DNA from: Prolixibacteraceae bacterium
GTDB lineage: Bacteria > Bacteroidota > Bacteroidia > Bacteroidales > Prolixibacteraceae
Direction: 5' to 3'
Assembly: GCA_023229575.1 (NCBI GenBank)
Contig: JALNYZ010000048.1
Coordinates: forward strand, 1-24,271
DNA length: 24,271 nucleotides
Program-made: the position numbers and the translations under genes
In this document: positions 14,294 through 22,515 of the stretch, piece by piece
Layout of the letters: the number at the start of each line of letters is the position of its first letter
Position numbering within the stretch: the first letter of the stretch is position 1
Notes under the pieces: generated by a model
Database searches by the model: none
Told to the model about the DNA's origin: nothing
The model's input: the letters and a program-made list of their open reading frames with translations, nothing else

Positions 14294-16150
14294 CTACGGT
14301 GCAGTTGTACTTTTCGCCAGTGGTAACCAGGAACGGTATTGATTGCCCGTTTGTCCGGCGCTCGAAAAATCACAAACTGTAATTTTAGCGCCTGTTTTGT
14401 CTTTCAAAACCCCGTAAACCCAAGGTTCAATTGTCCCGGCAAATTTCTGGCGTTCGAAGGTCAACGACGCTGCATCCAGTTCCGGAATCTGGTCCGGATC
14501 CATATCATTAAACCGGGCATCATAAGTACACAGGATTGGTCCTCGATAAACTGATACTTTTCCTTCACACTCCTTTTCGCCGTACCAGAGCCGTAACTTG
14601 AAATCAAGCTCCAGTTCAATTTTGTCGCCCGATTTCCATTTCCGGTTGAGCGCCAGATAAGTTCCTGCAACGGCCTTTTCTGAAATAGCTTTTCCATTAA
14701 CCTTAATGCCCGTATTTGTTGACCAGAATGGGATTCGTAGCTTCAACGTAAATGTTTCCGGCTGTTTTATGGTCAATGCCAGTTTCACCAATCCTTCGGC
14801 AGGATATTCGGTCTCTTCCGTAATGGTCATTTGATTGTTTGATGAAAGGGAAGCTGTCATTTTCCCCGGGCCATAGAAGTTAATAACCGGTCCTTCACCG
14901 GATTGCATCAACGCCCATTGTGTAATCATGCCGAGGGGCCGGTATGCATTGACTGAGCAACAGTTCAGATCGGGGCCTGCATTTGGCGCCTGCCACGGCA
15001 ATTCAACACCAAACATTCGTTTCCCGTCCATCGGCACATTATAGGCGCAGGCCCTGCCACTGTACGGAATTGCACCCAAAGCGCTGTTGAACGTGCTCCA
15101 TTCGATTTCGTCAGCTACCTGTGAATTTCCTGTCATCCGGAGCATATCAACTCCAAAAGCAGTCCAGGCAACGGTACAACAGGTCTCAATCGCTTTCTGG
15201 GCATATGGCGATCCTTTGAAACCTTCACCAGAAGTGATGCCACCTGTATTATGGCGGTCCCCATCCACACCGGAACGCCATATTTGCTCCATGGCACTTC
15301 GATATTTCGTGTCTCCGGTCAGCCAATACAATTCTCCCAGGGCTTGCCAATCATGGATCGCCTCCCAGCGATGTCGTGGAAATTCGACAATCTGTTTTCC
15401 TGCCAGTGCGTATTCCAGATATTTCCCGGCACCTTCCTCGTTCCAGGCCTCATTCACAATATAATTTGCAAAATTCAGGTATCCGGGCTCTCCCGTCTTC
15501 TCATAAAGTAAGACAAGTGCATGACAAACCGCCATATTCATCTGTCCGCCCTCACCATCACAAGTCAACGATGGTTTACCAGGACCAAAAGTTTTTATTA
15601 ATAAGTCAGCTATTTTTTTACTTGCGGTGAGTGCCGGTCCATACTGCGTGTCTTCATAATAGAGCATCAGCCCGAGCATACTGTGGTAATGTCCCCAAAC
15701 ATCCCAGTTTTTGCCCGTCAGCCGTAAGTCTTTCGGGAAAGGCCCCATATACCCATCGGGTGCCTGGCACGAAATAAAGTCGCGTACAAACGTGTCTATG
15801 GTCTCTTTTAGGGCCGGGTCGCGCGTAAGCCTCCAAACCAGTTCCGCGCCTGTCAGGTATTTCCCGGCAAACTCGCCTGCCCACGGCACCAGTGGTTTCC
15901 TGACAGGCAACCGGTCGCGGTCACGCAAAACCTGGAGCATCGCAGGACTCGATTCCGGAGTCTCCAGTAAAAACCGTTGAATCGATTTGTCGATGCGTTT
16001 ATTCAGGTAGCCATCCAGCTCAAATGAAGCATTTGCTGCCGGGGTGAATGTCTGCTGAATTTTCGCTTGCGGTATGGTCTGTGCGATCGCTGCACTTAAG
16101 CAATAAAAACCAACAAAAAAAACGATAAACAGAAATTTACGATACATCAT
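14294..16150 (-). CDS. GH127/DUF1680-family glycosidase, secreted (beta-L-arabinofuranosidase-like)
   Basis: 618 residues from the ATG at 16150. An ATG at 16198 would put 16 polar residues before the signal peptide MMYRKFLFIVFFVGFYCLSAAIAQ, so the later start is preferred. The barrel carries WAGEFAGKYLTGAELVWRL, SGEGF (acid/base candidate Glu309), ETCCTVAW (Glu322, Cys324) and LNCCSVN (Cys397-Cys398). These are the zinc ligands and the cysteine nucleophile of GH127. The C-terminal beta-sandwich is complete and short, ending VCDFSSAGQTGNQYRSWLP. Unlike the paralogue at 6305-8800 it has no inserted domain and a Sec rather than Tat-type signal. Release of beta-linked L-arabinofuranose is the best-known family reaction, but other furanose or branched sugars are possible. 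It lies 90 bases after the apiosidase-like gene and just before the pentulose-phosphate genes, whose substrate it may supply. Confidence 0.9.
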   Translation of the reverse strand: MMYRKFLFIVFFVGFYCLSAAIAQTIPQAKIQQTFTPAANASFELDGYLNKRIDKSIQRFLLETPESSPAMLQVLRDRDRLPVRKPLVPWAGEFAGKYLTGAELVWRLTRDPALKETIDTFVRDFISCQAPDGYMGPFPKDLRLTGKNWDVWGHYHSMLGLMLYYEDTQYGPALTASKKIADLLIKTFGPGKPSLTCDGEGGQMNMAVCHALVLLYEKTGEPGYLNFANYIVNEAWNEEGAGKYLEYALAGKQIVEFPRHRWEAIHDWQALGELYWLTGDTKYRSAMEQIWRSGVDGDRHNTGGITSGEGFKGSPYAQKAIETCCTVAWTAFGVDMLRMTGNSQVADEIEWSTFNSALGAIPYSGRACAYNVPMDGKRMFGVELPWQAPNAGPDLNCCSVNAYRPLGMITQWALMQSGEGPVINFYGPGKMTASLSSNNQMTITEETEYPAEGLVKLALTIKQPETFTLKLRIPFWSTNTGIKVNGKAISEKAVAGTYLALNRKWKSGDKIELELDFKLRLWYGEKECEGKVSVYRGPILCTYDARFNDMDPDQIPELDAASLTFERQKFAGTIEPWVYGVLKDKTGAKITVCDFSSAGQTGNQYRSWLPLAKSTTAP

Positions 16151-16239
16151 ATTCAATAAATTAAAATGTTTGTAACTTTTACTTACAATGGTATTCAATG
16201 TGTATATTCTAAAAGTTGTTCAGAATAATCAATTTACAT

Positions 16240-17826
16240 TTACTTTTTAATAACCAAAACCCAGTCATTGTCCGCGCCTGGAGTCCCTGGGGCATCAAAA
16301 AGACAGGTTCCTTTTCCTGTCTCCAGATTTTTAAGAAACGGTACCATTTCCTCTGATTCTTTTCCTTCTGCCCACCACAAACCATTACGGGGGTTGAACC
16401 AGTATGCATTTAGTTTTCCGGAGTAAAGCCGGGAAACATCCAGGTTTATATCCCTTCCGTATGCGGTATAAATAAGCGCCCATGTTCCGTCACCCCCACG
16501 CATTGCTGTAATTAAGTCAGAAGTACCATTAATTTTTGTTGAAGGTGTGCTTCCTCCATCGCCATCGCCAATCGTAATGCCATCTCCCTTTGTTTCACCT
16601 TTGTCCCCAATTATCAGTTCCTGATCGGGGGTGCTGTCCAGAAATTGCTTATCTGTCCACATTTCCCGGGCTATAAGATAAAGGTGCTTCATTTGCAGGC
16701 TACCGGGCAATTGCACCATTTCCCTCCAGTTGGATGGGAACTTGTACATTTCCTGCCCACCGTAAGTATGCCCAAACGCACCGGCAAATACCGTCTGATA
16801 AGCCTGATAACGAATTCCCCAGGCAGTTATGCGCCCTTCGTAGCGTCCTTCGTAAAGCCAGGTCGGTTTGACCGGCTTTAAATTATAATCGTGTGGCACC
16901 GACACAAACTGGTCATAAGGTGTATCCTGAATGGTATTGAATGTTAACCAGGGATCGTTATGGAACCACTCCGATGAGTTTACCGTCCACTTCCGGGGAT
17001 GAAACGATATCAATATGTTGCTGTAATCAGCTTGTCCGTCCTGGACATCCATTCCGTTAACCCCATCAGCCAGACCTTCTGCCATCGCGCGATATTGTGG
17101 ACGGTAATCCCTGACTTCTTTTATTCCTTTACTGGTTTTTGATTCATAAACAGCCGACCGGTCGCCACCATTCATCCAAATAACGTTCTCTTTGTCCTTA
17201 TAGCGTTTCCCCAGCCAATATCCATATTTATAGGCATTTGACTCATTGAATATGACCGGGTCTCCCGGCTGTTCCCCATTATAACTTCCCGAAAACCAAT
17301 CGCCCCAGGCCGGGTGCAGGCTTATGTAAATCCCGTTGGTACTGGCCATATCCACGATGTAATCGAGGTGGTCCCAAAAATCATATTCCCCTGGCACTTC
17401 CGGATTATTTCCCCGGGTAACAATAGGTTTAAGTGGATCAGGAAGCCCTTTGGCTCCAGGCTCAAATGCGAAATTACCATACACTGATATTCCGGCACTG
17501 TCCATTCTGTCGGCAAAGTCAAGAATCATGATTGAGATCATGTTGTATTTATTCCTTTTGCAGAAATCGAACAGTTCGGGAATATCCTCACGTTTCCCAT
17601 TCCGGAGCAAAAACCAAAGTGTATAGTTGTTGAGGAAAACAGGCTTACCGGTTACGGTTTCCAACAGATGAGGATTGATGTGACTTACCCTTAACCGTTC
17701 CGGTTTCGAAACCTCCTGACTGGTATTGTTCCTGGTCCCACTGTTGCATGAAAAACCAATATAACCTAACAGTGTTATGCTGATAAAAATCAAAGAAGAC
17801 GGTAATAACAATCGATTCTTTTTCAT
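16240..17826 (-). CDS. Apiosidase-like glycosidase (DUF4038/GH140-type) lipoprotein
   Basis: 528 residues. The N-terminal hydrophobic stretch ends GYIGFSC (Cys27), a relaxed lipobox, so a lipid anchor is likely; the residues after Cys (NSGTR) lack the acidic run linked to surface export. The (beta/alpha)8 domain has NKYNMISIMILDF (92-104), YISLHPAWGDWF (167-178), VIWMNGGDRS (215-224, Asp222 in the acid position) and WLYEGRYEGR (323-332, Glu326 in the nucleophile position). A small C-terminal beta domain (about 435-528, WALIYTAYGRDINLDVSRL, AYWFNPRNG) matches the domain that follows DUF4038. GH140 members release apiose from pectin; other DUF4038 proteins are uncharacterised, so the substrate is open. 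A Gly/Asp-rich stretch (about 408-430) looks like an inserted loop. It follows the MFS gene by 12 bases. Confidence 0.82.
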   Translation of the reverse strand: MKKNRLLLPSSLIFISITLLGYIGFSCNSGTRNNTSQEVSKPERLRVSHINPHLLETVTGKPVFLNNYTLWFLLRNGKREDIPELFDFCKRNKYNMISIMILDFADRMDSAGISVYGNFAFEPGAKGLPDPLKPIVTRGNNPEVPGEYDFWDHLDYIVDMASTNGIYISLHPAWGDWFSGSYNGEQPGDPVIFNESNAYKYGYWLGKRYKDKENVIWMNGGDRSAVYESKTSKGIKEVRDYRPQYRAMAEGLADGVNGMDVQDGQADYSNILISFHPRKWTVNSSEWFHNDPWLTFNTIQDTPYDQFVSVPHDYNLKPVKPTWLYEGRYEGRITAWGIRYQAYQTVFAGAFGHTYGGQEMYKFPSNWREMVQLPGSLQMKHLYLIAREMWTDKQFLDSTPDQELIIGDKGETKGDGITIGDGDGGSTPSTKINGTSDLITAMRGGDGTWALIYTAYGRDINLDVSRLYSGKLNAYWFNPRNGLWWAEGKESEEMVPFLKNLETGKGTCLFDAPGTPGADNDWVLVIKK

Positions 17827-17838
17827 AAACTAAAATTT

Positions 17839-19227
17839 TCAATTTTGTCCAGTGTTCCCACTTTTTACCCCAAGTTTGATTTCCAATTGTTCGAGTGGAA
17901 CTCCTTTAGTTTCGATAAAAAAGAACCATACAACAAAAAATTGAACGATCATCATTACCCCACCGAAAATAAAAGGAATAGCTAATCCAACTTTTGGTAT
18001 TGAAACAATTACCGGATATACCTGCGCTGCAATAGCAGCCAATGACCAATGTGTAAAACTGCCCAATGATTGCCCTTTGCTCCTTACTTTGTTCGGAAAG
18101 ATCTCGCTAATGTAAACCCAGATTACCGCACCCTGCGAGTATGAAAAGAAAAGGATGAATGCTGCAATACTCCAGGGAAATAACTCGGTAAGGTTTCTGG
18201 TCCATGCTATGTAGGCACAAAATGCCAATGGGATGGCAGATCCCCAGGAACCAATAAGCAGAAGTGTTCTCCTGCCAATCTTATCAATTGTCAGCAGAGC
18301 AACTGAAACGGCCAATACATTGGCGACACCAATAATTACAGGTTGGAATTTACCCCCAAAGCTGGCGCCAATCTCGTTAAGCGTATCATTCAGATAATAA
18401 AGAAATCCGTTCACAAATGACAATTGATTAAAAGCAGCAACCCCAACGCCCAGAAAAATGGGAATAAGATATTTTTTCTGGAATAATCTTTCGCTGACTT
18501 TTTTCGAAACGCTTTTCAGGGAATCAATGATTTCTGCCATTTCCTCGGCAACTCTCAATTCTCCAATCTGGACTAAAACATTTTCTGCTTCTTTTTCTTT
18601 ATGTACAGAAACTAGCCATCGAGGGCTTCGTGGAATAGTAAATAGCATACCAGTAAAAAAGAGTGCGGGGATAGTACCTACCCCAAACATCAGTCGCCAT
18701 TCCGTATGGAGCACATCGAGGTTTAACAGCCCGATCATAGCATTTGAAAAATAGGCAACCAAAATACCGAAGCATACATTAAACTGGAATAAAATAACCA
18801 GTCGGCCCCTTAATTTAGCCGGAGATATTTCAGCAATGTACATTGGTCCCAACACGGAGGACCCTCCAATCCCAATCCCACCGATAAACCTGAATATGCA
18901 CAAAGACCAAAAATCCCAGGCAACGGCGCAGCCAAGTGCAGAGACAATGAAAAGCACTCCCAATATTTTTAGGCTGTCACGCCTGCCCCAAATGTCGCCT
19001 GGTTTTGCGGAAATTATTGTCCCAAGTATTGTGCCGATTAAGGCTGATGAAACCACAAAACCCATCGACCATTCGGATAATTGAAACAGTGATTTTACTG
19101 CTGAAGTTGTGCCTGAGATCACTGCCGTGTCAAACCCAAACAATAAACCCCCTAACGAGGCTACTATGGCAGCGCGTATTAATGTGCCTGTAATTTTATA
19201 CCCTTTGTCTTTTTTAGAATTGTCCAT
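17839..19227 (-). CDS. MFS sugar porter family transporter (sugar:H+ symporter)
   Basis: 462 residues with about twelve membrane segments. Sugar-porter signatures are all present: GGLLFGFDTAVISGT in the first segment (26-40), GDIWGRRDS loop (77-85), PMYIAEISPAKLRGRLV, PRSPRWLV before the central loop, GRRTLLLIGS (the repeated loop in the second half), and the C-terminal ETKGVPLEQLE. Such inner-membrane proteins take up glucose, fructose, xylose, galactose or similar sugars with protons. The ATG follows the stop of the ROK kinase gene after a single base, so the two are translationally coupled and probably handle the same monosaccharide. The apiosidase-like gene starts 12 bases after its stop. 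Which sugar is carried cannot be read from sequence; the GH32-like gene two places upstream hints at fructose. Confidence 0.92.
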   Translation of the reverse strand: MDNSKKDKGYKITGTLIRAAIVASLGGLLFGFDTAVISGTTSAVKSLFQLSEWSMGFVVSSALIGTILGTIISAKPGDIWGRRDSLKILGVLFIVSALGCAVAWDFWSLCIFRFIGGIGIGGSSVLGPMYIAEISPAKLRGRLVILFQFNVCFGILVAYFSNAMIGLLNLDVLHTEWRLMFGVGTIPALFFTGMLFTIPRSPRWLVSVHKEKEAENVLVQIGELRVAEEMAEIIDSLKSVSKKVSERLFQKKYLIPIFLGVGVAAFNQLSFVNGFLYYLNDTLNEIGASFGGKFQPVIIGVANVLAVSVALLTIDKIGRRTLLLIGSWGSAIPLAFCAYIAWTRNLTELFPWSIAAFILFFSYSQGAVIWVYISEIFPNKVRSKGQSLGSFTHWSLAAIAAQVYPVIVSIPKVGLAIPFIFGGVMMIVQFFVVWFFFIETKGVPLEQLEIKLGVKSGNTGQN

Positions 19228-19228
19228 T

Positions 19229-20209
19229 TTAATTACTATTTAGGTTTTCTGAAGAAATTTCAGCCAAACAAAGCGCTGCCATGTCACCAATATTTTCAGA
19301 CAGTCCGGGAGGAACAATTTGGCATGCTTTACGAGATTCGGGTATTGCCTCTTCTGCTATCGAATCGTACATGTACGGTGCGATCAGATCCTTTGCCCTT
19401 CCGTAAATGCTGCCCAGGATAATGAGTTCCGGATTGAGAACATCTATTAAAATGGACAGTCCCTTTCCTAAATATTGGGCACAGGTTTTATAAATATCAA
19501 TGGCAACCGGGTCGCCCTTAAAAGCAGCATCAGCCACTATCTTAGCTGTTAGCGCTGGCAGATCGTCTAAAGAGTTGCAAAAGGAAACCTTTTCTCCCAA
19601 TTGTATCTTCTGCCTTGCTTTCAATTGGGCCAATTGTGCAATTCCGCCGCCGCTGCAAAATCCTTCGAAAGAACCCGCTTTCCCAAACCCGGCAGGTCCC
19701 ATTTCGGCCAATCTTATGTGCCCGACTTCGCCAGCCAAGTCGGATATTCCGGAGTAAAGTTTACCATCCAAAATCAGTCCGGCACCCATTCCGGTACCAA
19801 AAGTTAAAAAGATGATATTTTGATATCCTTTACCCGCTCCGTATTTCCATTCGGCAACTGCCCCTGCATTGGCATCGTTTTGCAGGAAGGAGCGTTTTCC
19901 AAATCTTTTGCTGCACATCTCTGCAATCGGTATATTATCCCACCCCGGTAAGTTTGGAGGTGATTGTACAATCCCCAGCTTACTGCTTAAAGGCCCTCCG
20001 CAACTTATACCGACTCCTTCAATTTCATTATTCGGGATAGAATGTTTTTGAAGTAAGTTCTCTGCTGTTGAAAACAAAAGTTCAATCAACTCATAAGCTG
20101 GCCTATCGGTCGGTATGGTCAGTTTGTCAATGATGTTGAGCTGATCCTGATCTTTTTTACCTAAAATGACCGCACACTTGGTGCCGCCAATATCAAAACC
20201 TAGTAACAT
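19229..20209 (-). CDS. ROK-family sugar kinase (glucokinase/fructokinase-like)
   Basis: 326 residues, cytoplasmic. ROK hallmarks: LLGFDIGGTKCAV (2-14, ATP loop), GISCGGPL (67-74), LQNDANAGAVAEW (109-121, catalytic Asp112), FGTGMGAGLILDG (137-149) and EVGHIRL (161-167). The zinc site of most ROK proteins, CxCGxxGCxE, is missing: the segment reads FGKAGSFEGFCSGGG (175-189) with a single Cys185. There is no N-terminal helix-turn-helix, so it is a kinase and not a repressor. It phosphorylates a hexose such as glucose, fructose or mannose with ATP. It starts 3 bases after the GH32-like gene and ends 1 base before the MFS gene, making a tight hydrolysis-uptake-phosphorylation set. Family is firm, sugar unresolved. 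Confidence 0.92.
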   Translation of the reverse strand: MLLGFDIGGTKCAVILGKKDQDQLNIIDKLTIPTDRPAYELIELLFSTAENLLQKHSIPNNEIEGVGISCGGPLSSKLGIVQSPPNLPGWDNIPIAEMCSKRFGKRSFLQNDANAGAVAEWKYGAGKGYQNIIFLTFGTGMGAGLILDGKLYSGISDLAGEVGHIRLAEMGPAGFGKAGSFEGFCSGGGIAQLAQLKARQKIQLGEKVSFCNSLDDLPALTAKIVADAAFKGDPVAIDIYKTCAQYLGKGLSILIDVLNPELIILGSIYGRAKDLIAPYMYDSIAEEAIPESRKACQIVPPGLSENIGDMAALCLAEISSENLNSN

Positions 20210-20212
20210 AGA

Positions 20213-21721
20213 TTATAGTTTGTCATTTATGATTGGATATATTTTGATATCTTTAAATAGGACCTTGCCATGTTTGGCATAGAACCAAATAGATGCACCC
20301 TTCCTCTCGGGTAAACGGTTGACAATACATCGTTGTCCATTGATACAAACATCGATAATATCATCTTTCATAATAATATCAACTTTGAAAGGTTTATTCA
20401 GACCAGATACAGCTTCTATCCGGGTGTTTGCCAACGAAACAATTTGCTTGTTTGCTGAAAAACTTAACTTATATCCTTCAGATGCTTTATCTGTTGACCT
20501 TAAATACAAACCTACATCTTCATTGCTTCCGGAAGGGTCGATTTCTAAAGTTATGCGACAATTTACAGGAATATTAGCTGAGTATAGAGATCCAATTGAA
20601 CCTAATGCATCAATTGCAAATTGGCTATCACTTGTCTTTTTCGCATTGTGGTCAGGAACGAATTTTAGACTTAATTCATTCCCTGTTGCAGGAATCATTT
20701 CTTCAGGAAATTTATTGGCCAATGTTCCATCCTCCAACTGAAGTACCTCGCGGAGCAAAATGCAGCCTCCAAATCTTTCACCTCCATTGTCCTTATTGTC
20801 CCTTCTGCTCGGGATCCATGAGGCTGCAATTCTTCTGCCGTTCGGGGATTCTGCTGTTTTCACAACATTTGACCAGTCTTCGTCAAATACTTGATATTTA
20901 GGTTCTATCCATGGGCCAAAAGGCTTTTGGGACATCAAATACGAAGTGTTTCCACCCTGACTATACAAAAGATAATACCAACCATTCCAGTAAAAATAAT
21001 CCGGGCATTCAGGAACCGCTCCTTGTCCGGTCAGAATAGGTTCATTAACTTTCCATTGTTTCAAGTCGTTAGAGGATAGATGTACCAGGCATCCACGATT
21101 GCTGTTTAATGAATAGTCTTTCTCAATGCTGCTTGAAACCAACAAATGAAATACGCCGGAACGGTCTATAATGACTTTTGGATCCCTGAAGTTCTTTTTA
21201 TTATATCCAGGGGCAAAGGTGTAAAACGGATTAGGTTTCTGCTTTTCGAAATGAATGGCATCTGTACTGGTGGCATAGCTTAATTGCTCATTAACCTTTC
21301 CTTCACTGTCTAAAAGCCTGGTGGCATAAAATGCGTAGAATTTTTTTCCATCGTTTTCAACAGAACCCGTGCAGATGGATTTTTCCCAGTCTTCATCAAT
21401 ACCTATAACGACAGGATAGTGAGTCCAGTGTTTTAAATCCTTTGTTGTACTAAGCGTCCATTGATGGCCACCTAAGCCATTTAAAGCCGAATGATGGCCG
21501 GAATCCAATAACCAATACAGGTAATAAGTTCCTTCATGGTAATAAGGGATACAATCGCCCACGAACAAATTGTCCCCATTTGGTGTGAAATACTGGATGT
21601 TTCCAGAAGACTGGATTTTTGGATTATAGTTTACACTAAACTGTGCAACAGCACTTCTCATGCAAACTAATAAAAAGAATAAAATTGTTATATTACTCAT
21701 CATGAATAGATTTAGATGCAA
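20213..21721 (-). CDS. Divergent GH32-like (clan GH-J, five-bladed propeller) glycosidase, secreted
   Basis: 502 residues from 21721; the ATG codons at residues 7 and 8 (MMSNITILFFLLVC) give a cleaner signal peptide ending AVAQ, so the start may be 21703 or 21700. The propeller domain (about 40-345) has VGDCIPYYHEGTYYLYWLLD (54-73), where Asp56 takes the nucleophile position of the usual WMNDPNG; KDLKHWTHYPV (94-104); NFRDPKV (177-183, stabiliser Asp180); and VPECPDYFYW (236-245, acid/base Glu238). The three acidic residues are in GH32 order, but the WMNDPNG signature is replaced, so fructan or sucrose hydrolysis is not certain. Residues about 355-500 form a beta-sandwich as in GH32. The gene is 44 bases after the repeat protein and 3 bases before the ROK kinase. 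Clan call is good; substrate is inference. Confidence 0.8.
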   Translation of the reverse strand: MHLNLFMMSNITILFFLLVCMRSAVAQFSVNYNPKIQSSGNIQYFTPNGDNLFVGDCIPYYHEGTYYLYWLLDSGHHSALNGLGGHQWTLSTTKDLKHWTHYPVVIGIDEDWEKSICTGSVENDGKKFYAFYATRLLDSEGKVNEQLSYATSTDAIHFEKQKPNPFYTFAPGYNKKNFRDPKVIIDRSGVFHLLVSSSIEKDYSLNSNRGCLVHLSSNDLKQWKVNEPILTGQGAVPECPDYFYWNGWYYLLYSQGGNTSYLMSQKPFGPWIEPKYQVFDEDWSNVVKTAESPNGRRIAASWIPSRRDNKDNGGERFGGCILLREVLQLEDGTLANKFPEEMIPATGNELSLKFVPDHNAKKTSDSQFAIDALGSIGSLYSANIPVNCRITLEIDPSGSNEDVGLYLRSTDKASEGYKLSFSANKQIVSLANTRIEAVSGLNKPFKVDIIMKDDIIDVCINGQRCIVNRLPERKGASIWFYAKHGKVLFKDIKIYPIINDKL

Positions 21722-21765
21722 TTGTGTTTAACTGTTGTTTTTTTAGTTCTAAGCTTCTGTGTCTA

Positions 21766-22455
21766 TCATTTGCTATTTGTATTGCCATGAATCCTGATCC
21801 ATTCCTTACTTTCAAACGAATATTGTATGCTTTTAGAAATTCCGTCATATACATAGTCAACATATACATATTTTAAGATACCGGGCAATGGATCTCCAAA
21901 TGCTTCATAGCTATCCCATGGACACCAATCTAGCTCACCGTAGAAAATATATTTTTTTATTCCCTCAGTAATATCTGTTGTCTTTTGTCCCCTAATGCCA
22001 AATTCTGCTTTTAACAGTGTCCAATTGTTCTTTGTTAAATCCTGCGGATATGGCAGATTGATTTTAATCATGGTAGGCCATTTTCCTGTATTATACTCCT
22101 CGTGGTGCTTTACGCCATCTATTGTATAATCAAGTAAAAGTTGTTTGTTCTTTCCGGGAACAGGATCTCCCATCTGATACCAGATTGCAGATTCACTATA
22201 GAATAACCAATCGCCAGACGTGCGATCTGACGGTTTTATCAGGGCGCTAAATTTTTTTGTTACATCAAGCCATTTCTCACCAGCCCCGTACACCGCCTTA
22301 TCTATCTTTAAATTGCCTTTCAATTGCCGTACAGGTGTTGGTGTTCCAACATTTGTTGATTTCAGCGAGTCCAAACTTTCGCTCATTGAAGGCACGGCAC
22401 TGCCGGCCGTGATAATTAGCGCAAAAAGCACTGCCCATAAAATTTTCTTTTTCAT
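21766..22455 (-). CDS. Secreted protein of two related repeats, function unknown
   Basis: 229 residues, not recognised with certainty. A Sec signal peptide (MKKKILWAVLFALIITAGSA) is followed by two copies of a beta-rich unit. Copy 1 (about 49-131) has KAVYGAGEKWLDVTKKF and GDPVPGKNKQLLLDYTIDG; copy 2 (about 147-222) has KAEFGIRGQKTTDITEGI and GDPLPGILKYVYVDYVYDG. The opening of each unit (lysine-alanine, aromatic-glycine, then D[VI]T) recalls the DUF3395 domain, but this link is from memory and weak. No catalytic motif is evident, so a binding or assembly role outside the inner membrane is more likely than catalysis. It is placed between the GH20 and GH32-like genes with 60 and 44 base gaps and must be co-expressed with them. 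It has a strong Shine-Dalgarno sequence, unlike its neighbours. Confidence 0.8.
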   Translation of the reverse strand: MKKKILWAVLFALIITAGSAVPSMSESLDSLKSTNVGTPTPVRQLKGNLKIDKAVYGAGEKWLDVTKKFSALIKPSDRTSGDWLFYSESAIWYQMGDPVPGKNKQLLLDYTIDGVKHHEEYNTGKWPTMIKINLPYPQDLTKNNWTLLKAEFGIRGQKTTDITEGIKKYIFYGELDWCPWDSYEAFGDPLPGILKYVYVDYVYDGISKSIQYSFESKEWIRIHGNTNSK

Positions 22456-22462
22456 TCGTTTT

Positions 22463-22469
22463 CTCCTTT
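22463..22469 (-). promoter_or_regulatory. Strong Shine-Dalgarno (AAAGGAG) before the repeat protein
   Basis: On the minus strand AAAGGAG lies 7 bases before the ATG at 22455, an optimal distance. Most genes here begin after A/T-rich sequence without such a motif, as is usual in Bacteroidota. It fixes the start codon and may raise translation of this one gene. Confidence 0.6.
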
Positions 22470-22515
22470 ATCTTTTTCAATATCAAAATTGGTCCATTCT
22501 GACTTAACCTTCATT

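Noticed and set aside
17702..17713. Perfect 12-bp palindrome GGTTTCGAAACC near the start of the apiosidase-like gene, similar to the operator candidate at 8868.
   Set aside because: It lies in coding sequence, and about six perfect 12-bp palindromes are expected by chance in a window of this size (24271/4^6).
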